Assembly (NCBI GenBank): GCA_050873965.1
Contig: JBNMJS010000016.1
Span: forward strand, 1-27,152
Origin: UBA2883 sp050873965
Lineage (GTDB): Bacteria; Cyanobacteriota; Vampirovibrionia; Gastranaerophilales; Gastranaerophilaceae
Length of the DNA: 27,152 nt
Reading direction: 5' to 3'
The notes beneath the pieces were generated by a model that saw only the letters and a program-made list of their open reading frames with translations, was not told where the DNA came from and made no database searches. The translations under genes were made by a program, and so were the position numbers. This document shows positions 7,315-15,522 of the stretch, one piece after another. How positions within the stretch are numbered: position 1 is the first letter of the stretch; each line of letters starts with the position of its first letter.

Positions 7315-7521
7315 CTACTTTAATGAATCTCTAATCAAATCCTGTACATTGAATTTCTTTTGAGATTGTCGGTACGCTAAAAGTTTTGAATATAAGTCAC
7401 TTTTTAGTGGATTAGATTGATATACTTTATCTTCAATTGGTTCAGCAATTTTTATATCTGATGTTTTAATATCAGTCGTATCATTTGTAATAAGTCTCAT
7501 ATTAGTTCTCTCTTTTTTCAT
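7315..7521 (-). CDS. Small hypothetical protein (68 aa), first gene of the prmC operon
   Basis: I do not recognise this protein. The ATG ending at 7521 (MKKERTNMRL) has GAGG with 6-nt spacing; the frame stays open up to 7557, but that extension crosses the ribosome-binding site. A second ATG seven codons later is possible. The product is hydrophilic and probably partly disordered, with a Thr/Asp-rich start (NDTTDIKTSDIKI) and a C-terminal helix (LLAYRQSQKKFNVQDLIRDSL). The promoter at 7592-7619 lies about 65 nt upstream of the ATG. Confidence 0.55.
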   Translation of the reverse strand: MKKERTNMRLITNDTTDIKTSDIKIAEPIEDKVYQSNPLKSDLYSKLLAYRQSQKKFNVQDLIRDSLK

Positions 7522-7591
7522 TTTGTACCTCGTATATATATAAAGTATATACCTCAAAAAAAATTGCCTTTTCTTTTTTCTAATATTAAGT

Positions 7592-7619
7592 ATTGTAACA
7601 ATTCTGATAAATCTGTCAA
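7592..7619 (-). promoter_or_regulatory. Consensus sigma-70 promoter of the prmC operon
   Basis: On the minus strand TTGACA (7614-7619) is followed by 16 nt and TACAAT (7592-7597). The -35 is a perfect consensus, making this one of the best housekeeping promoters in the window. It gives a leader of about 65 nt before the 68-aa gene. Confidence 0.8.
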
Positions 7620-7654
7620 GTAATTGTTATAAAAAATCAGTAATAATAACGATT

Positions 7655-8125
7655 TTATTTATGATATGTTTCATTGTTTAATATTTTAAAACATCTATAA
7701 ATCTGTTCTACAAGTAGTAATCTTGCAAATTGATGTAAAAAAGTCATTTTAGACATGCTTAATTTATAATTTGCTCTATTTGATACATTTGGTGATAAAC
7801 CACATGATGAACCAATTATAAATACTAATTCAGAGTTACCGTCATTTGTAATATCTTTGATTTTTTGAGCAAGTTCTTCAGAAGATAGTTGTTTACCTTT
7901 TATTTCCATTGTTATGACATAATCAGTAGGTTTAATAAGTGATAAAATCTTTTCCCCCTCTTGTTCAAGAACTTTTTCTGTTAAATTTTGGTCTTTAATT
8001 TCAATTGGTTGAAGTTCTATTATTTCAAAGTTAGTATATGGTGTTAAACGCTTTTTAAATTCATCTATACCATCTTTTAAAAATTTTTCTTTAATTTTGC
8101 CTAATGCTATAATTTTAATTTTCAT
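7655..8125 (-). CDS. rlmH: 23S rRNA (pseudouridine1915-N3)-methyltransferase
   Basis: RlmH is a small SPOUT-class methyltransferase acting on pseudouridine 1915 of 23S rRNA in assembled ribosomes. The start MKIKIIALGKIKEKFLKDGIDEFKKRL and the C-terminal knot sequence MTFLHQFARLLLVEQIYRCFKI ... YHK are hallmark motifs. The SAM loop reads FIIGSSCGLS where many homologues have IGGxxG, a modest divergence. The 156-residue length is normal. The gene starts 11 nt inside the end of the mechanosensitive channel gene and so is probably co-translated with it. Confidence 0.95.
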   Translation of the reverse strand: MKIKIIALGKIKEKFLKDGIDEFKKRLTPYTNFEIIELQPIEIKDQNLTEKVLEQEGEKILSLIKPTDYVITMEIKGKQLSSEELAQKIKDITNDGNSELVFIIGSSCGLSPNVSNRANYKLSMSKMTFLHQFARLLLVEQIYRCFKILNNETYHK

Positions 8126-8954
8126 TTTTTCTCATATAAACAGTTCTAGATGGGAATGCAAAATTTATGTCATTCTTTCTAAATTGTTTTAGTGTTTCTT
8201 TGTATAACTCTTCTTTTATTAATAAGTATTTCATCCAAACATTAGTATGCGTGTTTGCTAAAACTTGTATAGTTATGGCGTTTTCTCCTAATTTTGAAAT
8301 ATATACGTAGTAATCGTTTAATATATTTTTGTTTTCGTGACAAATATTCTTTAATATTTGTATAGCAAGTTCAATTTTTTCATAACTTGTATCATATTCA
8401 ATGTCGAAGTTTTCTATTAATTTTAAATATTTTGATTCACTTCTGTTTTTAACAATTGTATCTGCTGTTATATTGTTAGGTATTGTTATTAATATATTAT
8501 CAACAGTTTTAATTTTTGTTGAACGAAAATTAATTGCTTCGACAACACCTTCTACATCATTAATAATTACATAATCACCTATTTTATATACTTTATCCGT
8601 CATAATGGCAATTGAACCAAGTAAACTAGATAAACTTTCTTTTGCCGCAAAACCAACTGCTAAACCAGTAATTCCCAAACCTGTCATTAGTGAGGTTAAA
8701 GAATAACCATTACATTGCAAAAATGATGATACAACAAGTAATACTGTTATAATTTTTGTTAATTTAGTAAGTCCTAATAATATATTCAGTAATGTAGCAT
8801 TATTTGGATCTGCTTTAATCTTAAGTTTCAATTTTTTTGAAATGTGGTTGATGAATGTTAAAGCAATCCATAAAATTGTTATGTGTATTGCCAATTGTGT
8901 TAACATATTTGAGTTTGTGCTAAAAAATTTTATCAGTGTTGTATATATTTTCAT
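8115..8954 (-). CDS. MscS-family mechanosensitive ion channel
   Basis: Small-conductance mechanosensitive channels release solutes during osmotic downshock. Hydrophobic segments lie near residues 18-36, 64-85 and 88-118. The last is the pore helix with the Gly/Ala pattern typical of MscS (GLGITGLAVGFAAKESLSSLLGS). The beta domain follows (YKIGDYVIINDVEGVVEAINFRSTKIKT and ITIPNN), the strongest family signature. The C-terminal domain is of the usual type. At 279 residues with three membrane helices it is a minimal member. AAGGA stands 7 nt before the ATG. It is transcribed with rlmH and divergently from the EF-hand/transglycosylase gene. Confidence 0.9.
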   Translation of the reverse strand: MKIYTTLIKFFSTNSNMLTQLAIHITILWIALTFINHISKKLKLKIKADPNNATLLNILLGLTKLTKIITVLLVVSSFLQCNGYSLTSLMTGLGITGLAVGFAAKESLSSLLGSIAIMTDKVYKIGDYVIINDVEGVVEAINFRSTKIKTVDNILITIPNNITADTIVKNRSESKYLKLIENFDIEYDTSYEKIELAIQILKNICHENKNILNDYYVYISKLGENAITIQVLANTHTNVWMKYLLIKEELYKETLKQFRKNDINFAFPSRTVYMRKNEN

Positions 8955-8998
8955 TAAAATTTCCTTGTGATTTTATTTAACCATGTATATTTGTTGTT

Positions 8999-9028
8999 TG
9001 TAATAATATGTAATGAAATGTTACAAAT
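8999..9028 (+). promoter_or_regulatory. Triple TGTAAY repeat at 10-bp period upstream of the transglycosylase gene
   Basis: TGTAATAATA, TGTAATGAAA and TGTTACAAAT follow one another without gaps, so the TGTWAY hexamer recurs every helical turn. The last two units match the TGTAACGAAATGTAAC site at 26961-26976 at 14 of 16 positions. It lies in the 138-nt gap between the divergent genes at 8954 and 9093. A weak promoter (TTGAAA 9039-9044, N16, TATCTT 9061-9066) lies downstream, but no sigma-28-like core was found. Binding of a regulator is inferred. Confidence 0.45.
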
Positions 9029-9092
9029 ATTTAGTGTATTGAAATTCGCGTATTTATTTATATCTTTATATATATAGTGAGGTCGTAGCATT

Positions 9093-10646
9093 ATGGCAGA
9101 GAGTAATTCATTAGAACAATTATTTAAAGTTGGTATGAGTCGAGAACAATTTATCGACAAATATACTGAGTTGCAACAAACATCTGAGAAAAAAGATTCA
9201 TCAATATTTTCTGATAAGATCTCTAATTCTATTGGACAAATTTTTGATATGTTAAATACTGATGGTAATGAAACATTAGATGAACACGAACTTTCGGCAT
9301 TAAAGGCATTGGATAATTCTGATGGTGATAATGTTTTATCTGATTCAGATTTGAATGCTATTTATGATAAATTGTCAAAAAAAATATCAGAAGATTTTGA
9401 TAATAATACACCTCAACAAAGTTATGGTAAGGCTGTTACTAATGGGGAACAGTCAACAGGTGATTATATTCAAACATTATCTTCAGACATAGATACAATA
9501 GAGGCTTTAATATCTGCGAGAGAAGATAGTTCTCAGACAAAATTAGATGAATATCAAGCAAAAATTGATGATTTAGTCATGAAAAGTTCTAAATTATCTA
9601 ATGAATTTAAGGCTGGTTATAAAGATTTATCTTCAAAAATAAAAAAAATGAAAAAAGATGCTGATAAAATATCGTCTCAAATGAAGGATAAAGAAAATCA
9701 AATTGATGAAGCTCAAAATAATATTCAGTCAATTCAATCAGAACTTCAATCTGTAGATAAAAATACTAATCCAGATGATGTTTCTAAAAAACAGAAAGAA
9801 CTAGAAAAATATAAGAATAATTATTCAGATTATCAAAGTTCTTATCAAGATTTATCTTCTAAAAGAGCCTCAATATTATCATCAATTTCAACTGAGACAA
9901 CATCATTGTCTTCTATGTCGAAATCAGCACAAACAAATGATGCGTCTTTAAAATCTAAGATTGATGATATTAAAGTAAAAATGAATATTGAACGTGAAAG
10001 TTCAAAATCTGATATTAATGCTTATCAACAACAGTTACAAAAATTGCAAGCTGCTCAAGCTTATGCATTAAGTCAAGTCAATCCGTCTGGTGATGTGATT
10101 GCCGATGATTATTCTGATGATGATACAGCAAACTTTAACTATGATGCAAAGGCTTTGAAATCAAAATGGAATAAAAAAGCACCATGGTTATCAGATGCAT
10201 TTTATAGCAAAACAACTGCTATTTCTAAACGACTTGGTTGTGATCCAAATGATTTAATGGCAGTTATGTATTCTGAAAGTGGATTAAAATCTACTGCTGG
10301 TAACAAAAATGGTGGTGCCACTGGTTTGATTCAATTTATGCCAGCGACTGCAAAAGCACTTGGAACAACAACATCTGCATTAAGAAATATGAGTGCTGAA
10401 CAACAGTTATCGTATGTTGAAAAATGTATTGCCGGTACTAAGAAAATGGCTGGTTTTAAGTCTGGAGATAAACTTGATACGGGTACATTGTATTCCTTAG
10501 TATTCTTACCAGCATTCGCAAAAAGAGAAGTCTTAACAACTAAAGGTTCTAAATATTACGCTGCAAATGCAGGGTTAGATACAAATCATGATGGTCAAAT
10601 TACGAAATCAGATTTAAGACAAAGATTACAAAAATTTAAGGCTTAG
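9093..10646 (+). CDS. EF-hand protein with C-terminal lytic transglycosylase (SLT) domain
   Basis: This 517-residue protein has three parts. Two EF-hand-like calcium loops occur near the N-terminus (NTDGNETLDEHE at 55-66 and NSDGDNVLSDSD at 75-86) and a canonical one at the C-terminus (DTNHDGQITKSD). Residues about 125-330 are a long Lys/Ser/Gln-rich coiled coil. Residues about 350-500 form an SLT-type fold with the catalytic Glu395 in AVMYSESGL, followed by GGATGLIQFMPATAKALG. SLT enzymes cleave peptidoglycan glycan strands. There is no N-terminal signal peptide or membrane helix, so it would have to reach the wall through a non-Sec route such as flagellar-type or phage-like export. GAGG precedes the ATG. 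The 3' end overlaps the convergent YkgJ-like gene by 4 nt. Confidence 0.85.
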   Translation: MAESNSLEQLFKVGMSREQFIDKYTELQQTSEKKDSSIFSDKISNSIGQIFDMLNTDGNETLDEHELSALKALDNSDGDNVLSDSDLNAIYDKLSKKISEDFDNNTPQQSYGKAVTNGEQSTGDYIQTLSSDIDTIEALISAREDSSQTKLDEYQAKIDDLVMKSSKLSNEFKAGYKDLSSKIKKMKKDADKISSQMKDKENQIDEAQNNIQSIQSELQSVDKNTNPDDVSKKQKELEKYKNNYSDYQSSYQDLSSKRASILSSISTETTSLSSMSKSAQTNDASLKSKIDDIKVKMNIERESSKSDINAYQQQLQKLQAAQAYALSQVNPSGDVIADDYSDDDTANFNYDAKALKSKWNKKAPWLSDAFYSKTTAISKRLGCDPNDLMAVMYSESGLKSTAGNKNGGATGLIQFMPATAKALGTTTSALRNMSAEQQLSYVEKCIAGTKKMAGFKSGDKLDTGTLYSLVFLPAFAKREVLTTKGSKYYAANAGLDTNHDGQITKSDLRQRLQKFKA

Positions 10647-11257
10647 TCATCTATATTGGTTTGGTTTATCAAATCAAGCATTGTTTTTGAGTTACCCCAA
10701 ACAATATTTAGATTTTTTGCTATGCTCAAATTCATAATATTGTCACGTTCTATTCTATATGCAGCAGGTTCTGTTTTTGATAATTTAACTCCATCACGTT
10801 CATCTATTAGCTGACCTAACTCTTTGTCATATAATTGAGCATAATTTAGTCCATATTCATGGCAAAATGGAATAGTTAATCGTCCATCGTTATGTTCACA
10901 AAGCAAACCAAATGTTCTACAAATGATACCTCTATTATTGTAAACAGAACATCGTTTGTTTATTAAAAATGGACATTTATGCATGAATATTTTTTCAGTA
11001 TTTTGTTTTTTTTCTTCATTAATTGTTTTAATATTTTCTTTAATTATTTTTTTTGTATTCTCATCTAGTTTTTTGTAACCATCTATTAAATAATTAAATT
11101 CTAATTCTGAGAATGGATATTCACCTTTTTCGCAACAATAAGAACATCCCTCTTTGCATTTGATGAATTCAGATTGATTATCAAACATTTTTTGAAGTTC
11201 TTTGTTTAAAGTGTATAAAAATATTTCATATCTCTTTTTTAGTGAAAAATCTGGCAT
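10643..11257 (-). CDS. YkgJ-family cysteine-cluster protein
   Basis: The cysteine arrangement CKEGCSYCC (residues about 35-43), KCPFLINKRCSVYNNRGIICRTFG and CEHN ... FCHEYG is that of the UPF0153/YkgJ family, thought to bind zinc or an Fe-S cluster. The biochemical role of the family is not settled. At 204 residues the length is typical. TAGGA stands 5 nt before the ATG. The gene begins 7 nt after rsmG ends, so it is the last gene of the operon that starts at 14121. Confidence 0.85.
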   Translation of the reverse strand: MPDFSLKKRYEIFLYTLNKELQKMFDNQSEFIKCKEGCSYCCEKGEYPFSELEFNYLIDGYKKLDENTKKIIKENIKTINEEKKQNTEKIFMHKCPFLINKRCSVYNNRGIICRTFGLLCEHNDGRLTIPFCHEYGLNYAQLYDKELGQLIDERDGVKLSKTEPAAYRIERDNIMNLSIAKNLNIVWGNSKTMLDLINQTNIDD

Positions 11258-11264
11258 ACAATTC

Positions 11265-11867
11265 CTACTTTTGTAAAATTACTAAACATCTGTTATATGT
11301 TTCTTCCAAAGGTAAAGTATATTCTATTATAGGTTTGATTTTTAGGTGTAATTTCCTTATTAAATTTATCGATTCAGTAATTTCATCTTCTGCAGTTTTT
11401 GATTTGTATAAAACAATATATCCATCTTTTTTTAATAGTGGATAAGCATATTTTATTAATGTTTCGATTTTCGCAACTGCTCTGCTTGTAATTACGTCAA
11501 AAGATGAATCTTTTAATTCTTCTACTCGTCCTCTAATTAAATTTAAATTCTGTATATTTAATGAGTTTTTGATATTTTGAACTGCATTTATTTTTTTCTG
11601 AATGCTATCAATTCCAGTTACAGATATTTCTGGATATTCAATTGCAATTGGTACTGATGGAAAACCTCCACCTGTACCTATATCTAGTAGTGCTTTAGGA
11701 ATGAAACCGTATTCTTCAAAGAATAATTTTATTCCTAATGAGTCGTAAATATGTTTTTCAAATAAAAATTGTTCTTCTTTTTTAGAAATTAAATTTAATT
11801 TAGTATTTTCTTCTAAAAAATATTTTATATAATCTGTAAAATCTTTTGTTATTTTAATCTTATTCAT
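11265..11867 (-). CDS. rsmG: 16S rRNA (guanine527-N7)-methyltransferase
   Basis: RsmG (GidB) methylates N7 of G527 in 16S rRNA. The protein has NLISKKEEQFLFEKHIYDSL near the start, the SAM-binding motif LLDIGTGGGFPSVPIAI, then GIDSIQKKI and the family block DVITSRAVAKIETLIKYAYPLL. The 200-residue length is normal. Its ATG lies 8 nt inside the end of the NTPase-TPR gene, showing translational coupling. Loss of this enzyme gives low-level streptomycin resistance in other bacteria. Confidence 0.95.
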   Translation of the reverse strand: MNKIKITKDFTDYIKYFLEENTKLNLISKKEEQFLFEKHIYDSLGIKLFFEEYGFIPKALLDIGTGGGFPSVPIAIEYPEISVTGIDSIQKKINAVQNIKNSLNIQNLNLIRGRVEELKDSSFDVITSRAVAKIETLIKYAYPLLKKDGYIVLYKSKTAEDEITESINLIRKLHLKIKPIIEYTLPLEETYNRCLVILQK

Positions 11868-14121
11868 AATCTGGTATCAATTTCTCGAATTTATCTTTTC
11901 CTAATCTTGCTTTTATATCGTCTAATCTTGATGTTAACTTTTTTAAATTATATTCGCTAAATTTATTTTTGTCAGCCCTATATAGTTCAATATATTCATT
12001 CAAAGCGTTTTCGGCTTGTGAATAATCGTAATATAAATCGCCTAATCTTAGTGTTGCATCTACAATTGCATGGTAATCATTGGATTTTATAGCATGTTCT
12101 TTCGCTTCTTTTGCAAATGTTAATCGTTTATCTTCTTCATTTCTATTTGTTAATTCAATAATTTTTGAAAGTGAATAATACATTCCATAATCATTGTTAT
12201 TTGCACTATCAACTTTGTATGCTTTTTCAAAACAGTCTTTTGCTTCATCAAACAATTCATTATCTAAAAATAAATCGCCAAGATTTGAATTTGCTAATGC
12301 CGTATATTTACTTTCTGTGTCATTGATTTCAATTACTCGTTGATAATATTCAACGGCATTATTTATGTCGTTGTTTTCATCTGAAAGTATTGCATATTTG
12401 AAAAATAATTCAACAGCAGTCGATTTTTCAGTGTTTGCATCAATACTATCAATACCATCTTTGTAGTATTTGATTGCTAAATCTTTGTGAGAAGCAGATA
12501 ATGATATGTTTCCTAGTAATATGTTGCAATTAACAATAATTTGATTATCTTTTGTTACAGCAAGTAGTTCTCTTAATAATTTTATAGCATCAAATGTTCT
12601 ATAACTTTGGTAGTAAATATTTGCAATTTCAAATTTAACTATGTTAATGCTAGCTTTATTCCCAATATTTGTATAATATTTTTCTAGTATTTCGTAGTAA
12701 TAAAGTGCATATTTCCACTTTGTTAATTTTGAATATGTTTTTGCAAGCATATTATATGTTGCATATAGTATTGTATTATCTTTTATTTCATATTTTCTTG
12801 ATAATATTACAGAAAGAAGTTCTAGTGTCTTTAAATAATCGTAATTACAAAAAGTTTCTGTTGATTTTTTAAGAATATCTATAATTGGTAAATTAAGATA
12901 TTCGTTTATTGTTGTATCAACTTTTATCGGCTCAGAAGAGACTTCTTCTTTTAAAGTTTCGATTTCTTGTTTTTCTTCTTTTTCCGGATTTGGTTCTTTT
13001 ATTTGAATATTTTTGTAGAAAGCAATTTCATGTGATAAACTTGCTCTTGATATAGTTATATCTCGTTCTGTTGGTGATAATTCAAGTTGTTTTTCATAGT
13101 AAGAAGCAAGTCTTTCTCTTGAAATCTCGTCTTTTGCAATTTGTTCAAGATGCTGTTTTAAAAATCCAGAAGCGTAATATAAATCATTTTTTCTAAAAAT
13201 GTAAAAATTATCACTTAATGTTTTTAAAACTATTTCAGGGTAACTTCCTAAACGTTGCATTAGTTTTAAATTAAGTCCGTGATGTAATTTAAGAAAAAGA
13301 TTGAATGCTGATTTTGTTGTACCAACTATCAGCGTATAATATGTTTTCGCTAGATATTCATCAAATTTTAATCCTGAATTTGAATATTGAATTATAAAAT
13401 CATTTACTGTAAGTTCTCTATTTATCATTATTTTACAAGATAAACAGGTAGAGAAAAAATATCCTCTTGTTAATCTGTAAAACTGTTCAAGCATAGATGC
13501 TGAGATTTTTATACCACAATCTTTTATGCAAATTTCAAATATTTCTTTTGAAAGTGCTTTTATCATTACTCTTGTATATTTTTGTTCAATAGGAAAAATT
13601 TCTGTATCAAATATTCTTGAAACAATTATTGATTTAATACTAGGGTTTTCTGTAAATGAATATGTATAATTTAATATTTCTGTTTTATTCTCATTTTGCA
13701 AATCATCAAAATTGTAAAATACAAAAACATATCTTAATGGTAATTTTGCAATTAAGTAATCAATTTTATCCTTGATTGTATTTATAGCATCAAGTTCGGT
13801 CGTATCTTTTAGTGCTGTTTTTTTTTGAAGTGTTTTATAAAAACTTAATTCTACATCATCAAGCCTAGAAGATGTTGTACAAACAAATCTACAAACAATT
13901 GTTTCCTTATCCATATAAGATAATATGTGTTCTGCTATTTGTTTTTTACCTGTTCCGGTAAAACCGTTTATTAACAAGATATTGTTATCACTTTGAAAAA
14001 ACGCATAAATCTTTTTTAGCGTTGATTCATTATTTCTTAGAACATAAGGACTTATTTCACCTGATGAAAGTTTTATGAAATCTTCAAAATTTGCTGTTGC
14101 TGTTAAAAAAGTATTACCCAT
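11860..14121 (-). CDS. P-loop NTPase with C-terminal TPR repeats (STAND-like)
   Basis: Residues about 30-200 form an AAA/STAND-like NTPase core. The Walker A region is GFTGTGKK (53-60), where the usual Ser/Thr after the lysine is Lys60, and a Walker B-like stretch reads YVFVFYNFDDL. A winged-helix-like helical region follows. An acidic linker (about 370-400) leads to at least six TPR units up to residue ~735, such as TALANSNLGDLFLDNELFDEAKDCFEKAYKVDS. The layout recalls STAND signalling ATPases in which the TPR part senses a partner. No effector domain is visible. It heads the operon with rsmG and the YkgJ-like gene. The likely promoter leaves a leader of about 4 nt and no Shine-Dalgarno, so the mRNA may be leaderless. 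Confidence 0.75.
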   Translation of the reverse strand: MGNTFLTATANFEDFIKLSSGEISPYVLRNNESTLKKIYAFFQSDNNILLINGFTGTGKKQIAEHILSYMDKETIVCRFVCTTSSRLDDVELSFYKTLQKKTALKDTTELDAINTIKDKIDYLIAKLPLRYVFVFYNFDDLQNENKTEILNYTYSFTENPSIKSIIVSRIFDTEIFPIEQKYTRVMIKALSKEIFEICIKDCGIKISASMLEQFYRLTRGYFFSTCLSCKIMINRELTVNDFIIQYSNSGLKFDEYLAKTYYTLIVGTTKSAFNLFLKLHHGLNLKLMQRLGSYPEIVLKTLSDNFYIFRKNDLYYASGFLKQHLEQIAKDEISRERLASYYEKQLELSPTERDITISRASLSHEIAFYKNIQIKEPNPEKEEKQEIETLKEEVSSEPIKVDTTINEYLNLPIIDILKKSTETFCNYDYLKTLELLSVILSRKYEIKDNTILYATYNMLAKTYSKLTKWKYALYYYEILEKYYTNIGNKASINIVKFEIANIYYQSYRTFDAIKLLRELLAVTKDNQIIVNCNILLGNISLSASHKDLAIKYYKDGIDSIDANTEKSTAVELFFKYAILSDENNDINNAVEYYQRVIEINDTESKYTALANSNLGDLFLDNELFDEAKDCFEKAYKVDSANNNDYGMYYSLSKIIELTNRNEEDKRLTFAKEAKEHAIKSNDYHAIVDATLRLGDLYYDYSQAENALNEYIELYRADKNKFSEYNLKKLTSRLDDIKARLGKDKFEKLIPDYE

Positions 14122-14131
14122 TATGCAATTA

Positions 14132-14160
14132 ATTTTAACTTTTTTTTCTTAATTTTGCAA
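14132..14160 (-). promoter_or_regulatory. Promoter of the NTPase-TPR/rsmG operon
   Basis: On the minus strand TTGCAA (14155-14160), 17 nt and TAAAAT (14132-14137). The predicted transcription start near 14125 is only about 4 nt before the ATG at 14121, and the sequence before that ATG has no purine-rich ribosome-binding site. Confidence 0.6.
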
Positions 14161-14175
14161 ATAAATGTTACTTGT

Positions 14176-14204
14176 TTGCATAAATGTAGTTTTGATAGTA
14201 GAAT
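14176..14204 (+). promoter_or_regulatory. Promoter of the envelope operon
   Basis: TTGCAT (14176-14181), 17 nt and TAGAAT (14199-14204) form a good sigma-70 promoter, placed divergently to the NTPase-TPR promoter. It gives a leader of about 24 nt before the small membrane-protein gene at 14235. Confidence 0.65.
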
Positions 14205-14234
14205 ATTAGAAAATATAGTAATTGGGAGAGGATA

Positions 14235-14339
14235 ATGGATTTTTTTAGAAGAAATCAAAGAGCCATTGTATTTATAATTGCAGTAACATTTATTGCTTGG
14301 ACTGTAGGATTGATGTTATTGCCGGCATTGGTGAAATAA
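14235..14339 (+). CDS. 34-aa single-pass membrane protein
   Basis: This short gene starts with an ATG 3 nt after GGGAGAGG and encodes MDFFRRNQRA followed by one hydrophobic helix (IVFIIAVTFIAWTVGLMLLPAL) and VK. The positively charged N-terminus predicts an N-in, C-out topology. MDFFRRNQ plus a helix resembles the membrane anchor at the start of PpiD/SurA-type folding factors, but no catalytic domain follows: the frame stops at once. The next gene (M23 peptidase) begins 2 nt after its stop and has its ribosome-binding site inside it, so translation is coupled. A small regulator or scaffold of the envelope operon is possible. It could also be a remnant of a longer gene. Confidence 0.7.
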   Translation: MDFFRRNQRAIVFIIAVTFIAWTVGLMLLPALVK

Positions 14340-14341
14340 GT

Positions 14342-15514
14342 ATGAGAGTTAAGCATGTATTAACAATTATTTTATTTGTTTGTCTGTTCTTTATTGGACA
14401 GAATTATTGTTGTGCAAATAATTCTAATGTATATAACAAATATAAAAATGCTAGTCATGCTACAAAGGTTCAAGCGATTTCTAACTTGAAAAAACGTCAA
14501 GCAGATGCTCACGTTAAAGCAAAACATTTTAGAATTCTTGAAAAAGTTGAATCTGGTAAATTATATAATAACCAACGAAAGTTAGAAACTACTCAAAATA
14601 CTTTGATATCTACTCAAAATGAATGCAATAGAAAACTTGCTCAACTTAATCATATGAAGGCGCAAAAAACAATTGCAGAAGTTGAGTATGTGCGAATTTA
14701 TGAAGGTATTAAAAATCGTATTCGTCAAATTTATATGACGCAAAGAAAAGGCTTCTTTGAGTTATTATTAACGTCAAGCGATATTAACACATTTATTGAT
14801 AGATTGCATTTTGAAGAAATTGTTATGCGTGAAGATTATAAACGAATGCAAGAAGCAAGATCAAAGGCTGAAGAAATTGCTAGATTAGAACAGTGTATCG
14901 CTGATGAACAGGCTAGCCTTGATCGTTCAAAACGTGCGTTGTTAAAGCAACAAAAGGATATTCAAAGCAACATTGCTTATAATAAAAAGATGATTAACAA
15001 GTTAAGAACAAATAGAGCCTTTTATGAACGTTCTGAAGCTGAATTAGCAAGTCAATCTGCAAGTTTACAAGCAATGTTGGCTAGACGTAGTGAATCACAA
15101 AGTGCTGGTATTAAGGTTACAACTGGATTTATTCGTCCGTTGGGTGGTCAAATTACATCTCCATTTGGATATAGAACTCACCCAATATTTCATTCTAGAA
15201 TATTCCATTCAGGTCTAGATATAGCAGCCCCAATGGGTACTCCAATTAAGGCTTCGAATTCCGGTAAAGTTATTATGGCAGGCTGGTACGGTGGTTATGG
15301 TAAAGTTGTTATTATTGATCATGGTATTGTAAGAGGTCAACCTATTACCACATTGTATGGTCATATGAGTTCTATTAATGTTTCTCAAGGTCAAAAGGTT
15401 TCTCAGGGACAGGTTATTGGTAGAGTAGGTTCTACTGGTTATAGTACTGGACCACATTGTCACTTTGAGGTTCGTATAAAAGGTCAACCTAGAAATCCGT
15501 TAAATTTTATATAA
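14342..15514 (+). CDS. EnvC-like murein hydrolase activator / M23 peptidase
   Basis: I place the start at 14342: a signal peptide (MRVKHVLTIILFVCLFFIG) begins here and GGTGA lies upstream; the frame is open for 15 more codons. The 390-residue protein has a long coiled coil (about 40-245) and a C-terminal LytM/M23 domain with HSGLD (H289, D293) and HCH (H372, H374). All the zinc-binding residues are present, so it may be an active endopeptidase rather than a degenerate activator such as E. coli EnvC. A conserved LYGH also occurs. The coiled coil plus LytM layout fits a division or daughter-cell separation factor that opens peptidoglycan. It sits between the 34-aa membrane gene and the LptD-like gene. 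Confidence 0.9.
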   Translation: MRVKHVLTIILFVCLFFIGQNYCCANNSNVYNKYKNASHATKVQAISNLKKRQADAHVKAKHFRILEKVESGKLYNNQRKLETTQNTLISTQNECNRKLAQLNHMKAQKTIAEVEYVRIYEGIKNRIRQIYMTQRKGFFELLLTSSDINTFIDRLHFEEIVMREDYKRMQEARSKAEEIARLEQCIADEQASLDRSKRALLKQQKDIQSNIAYNKKMINKLRTNRAFYERSEAELASQSASLQAMLARRSESQSAGIKVTTGFIRPLGGQITSPFGYRTHPIFHSRIFHSGLDIAAPMGTPIKASNSGKVIMAGWYGGYGKVVIIDHGIVRGQPITTLYGHMSSINVSQGQKVSQGQVIGRVGSTGYSTGPHCHFEVRIKGQPRNPLNFI

Positions 15515-15522
15515 GGTAAGAA

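Noticed and set aside
9082..9089. GTCGTAGC directly before the 9093 gene, matching the sigma-28-like -10
   Set aside because: It is only 3 nt from the ATG and the required TAAAG element 11 nt upstream is absent (TCTTTATA instead). It is more likely chance within the ribosome-binding region.
8954..9160. 68-codon minus-strand frame spanning the start of the transglycosylase gene
   Set aside because: It covers the divergent promoter region and the first codons of the 9093 gene, has no ribosome-binding site and overlaps the mscS-type gene start.
14165..14190. Possible TGTTAC/TGTAGT site of the TGTAAY type between the divergent operons
   Set aside because: Units are 20 bp apart with only partial matches and no sigma-28-like core; ordinary sigma-70 promoters explain both genes.
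15215..15487. 90-codon open frame on the minus strand inside the M23 peptidase gene
   Set aside because: It lies opposite the catalytic domain, has no ribosome-binding site and is low in recognisable protein character; the plus-strand gene explains the sequence.
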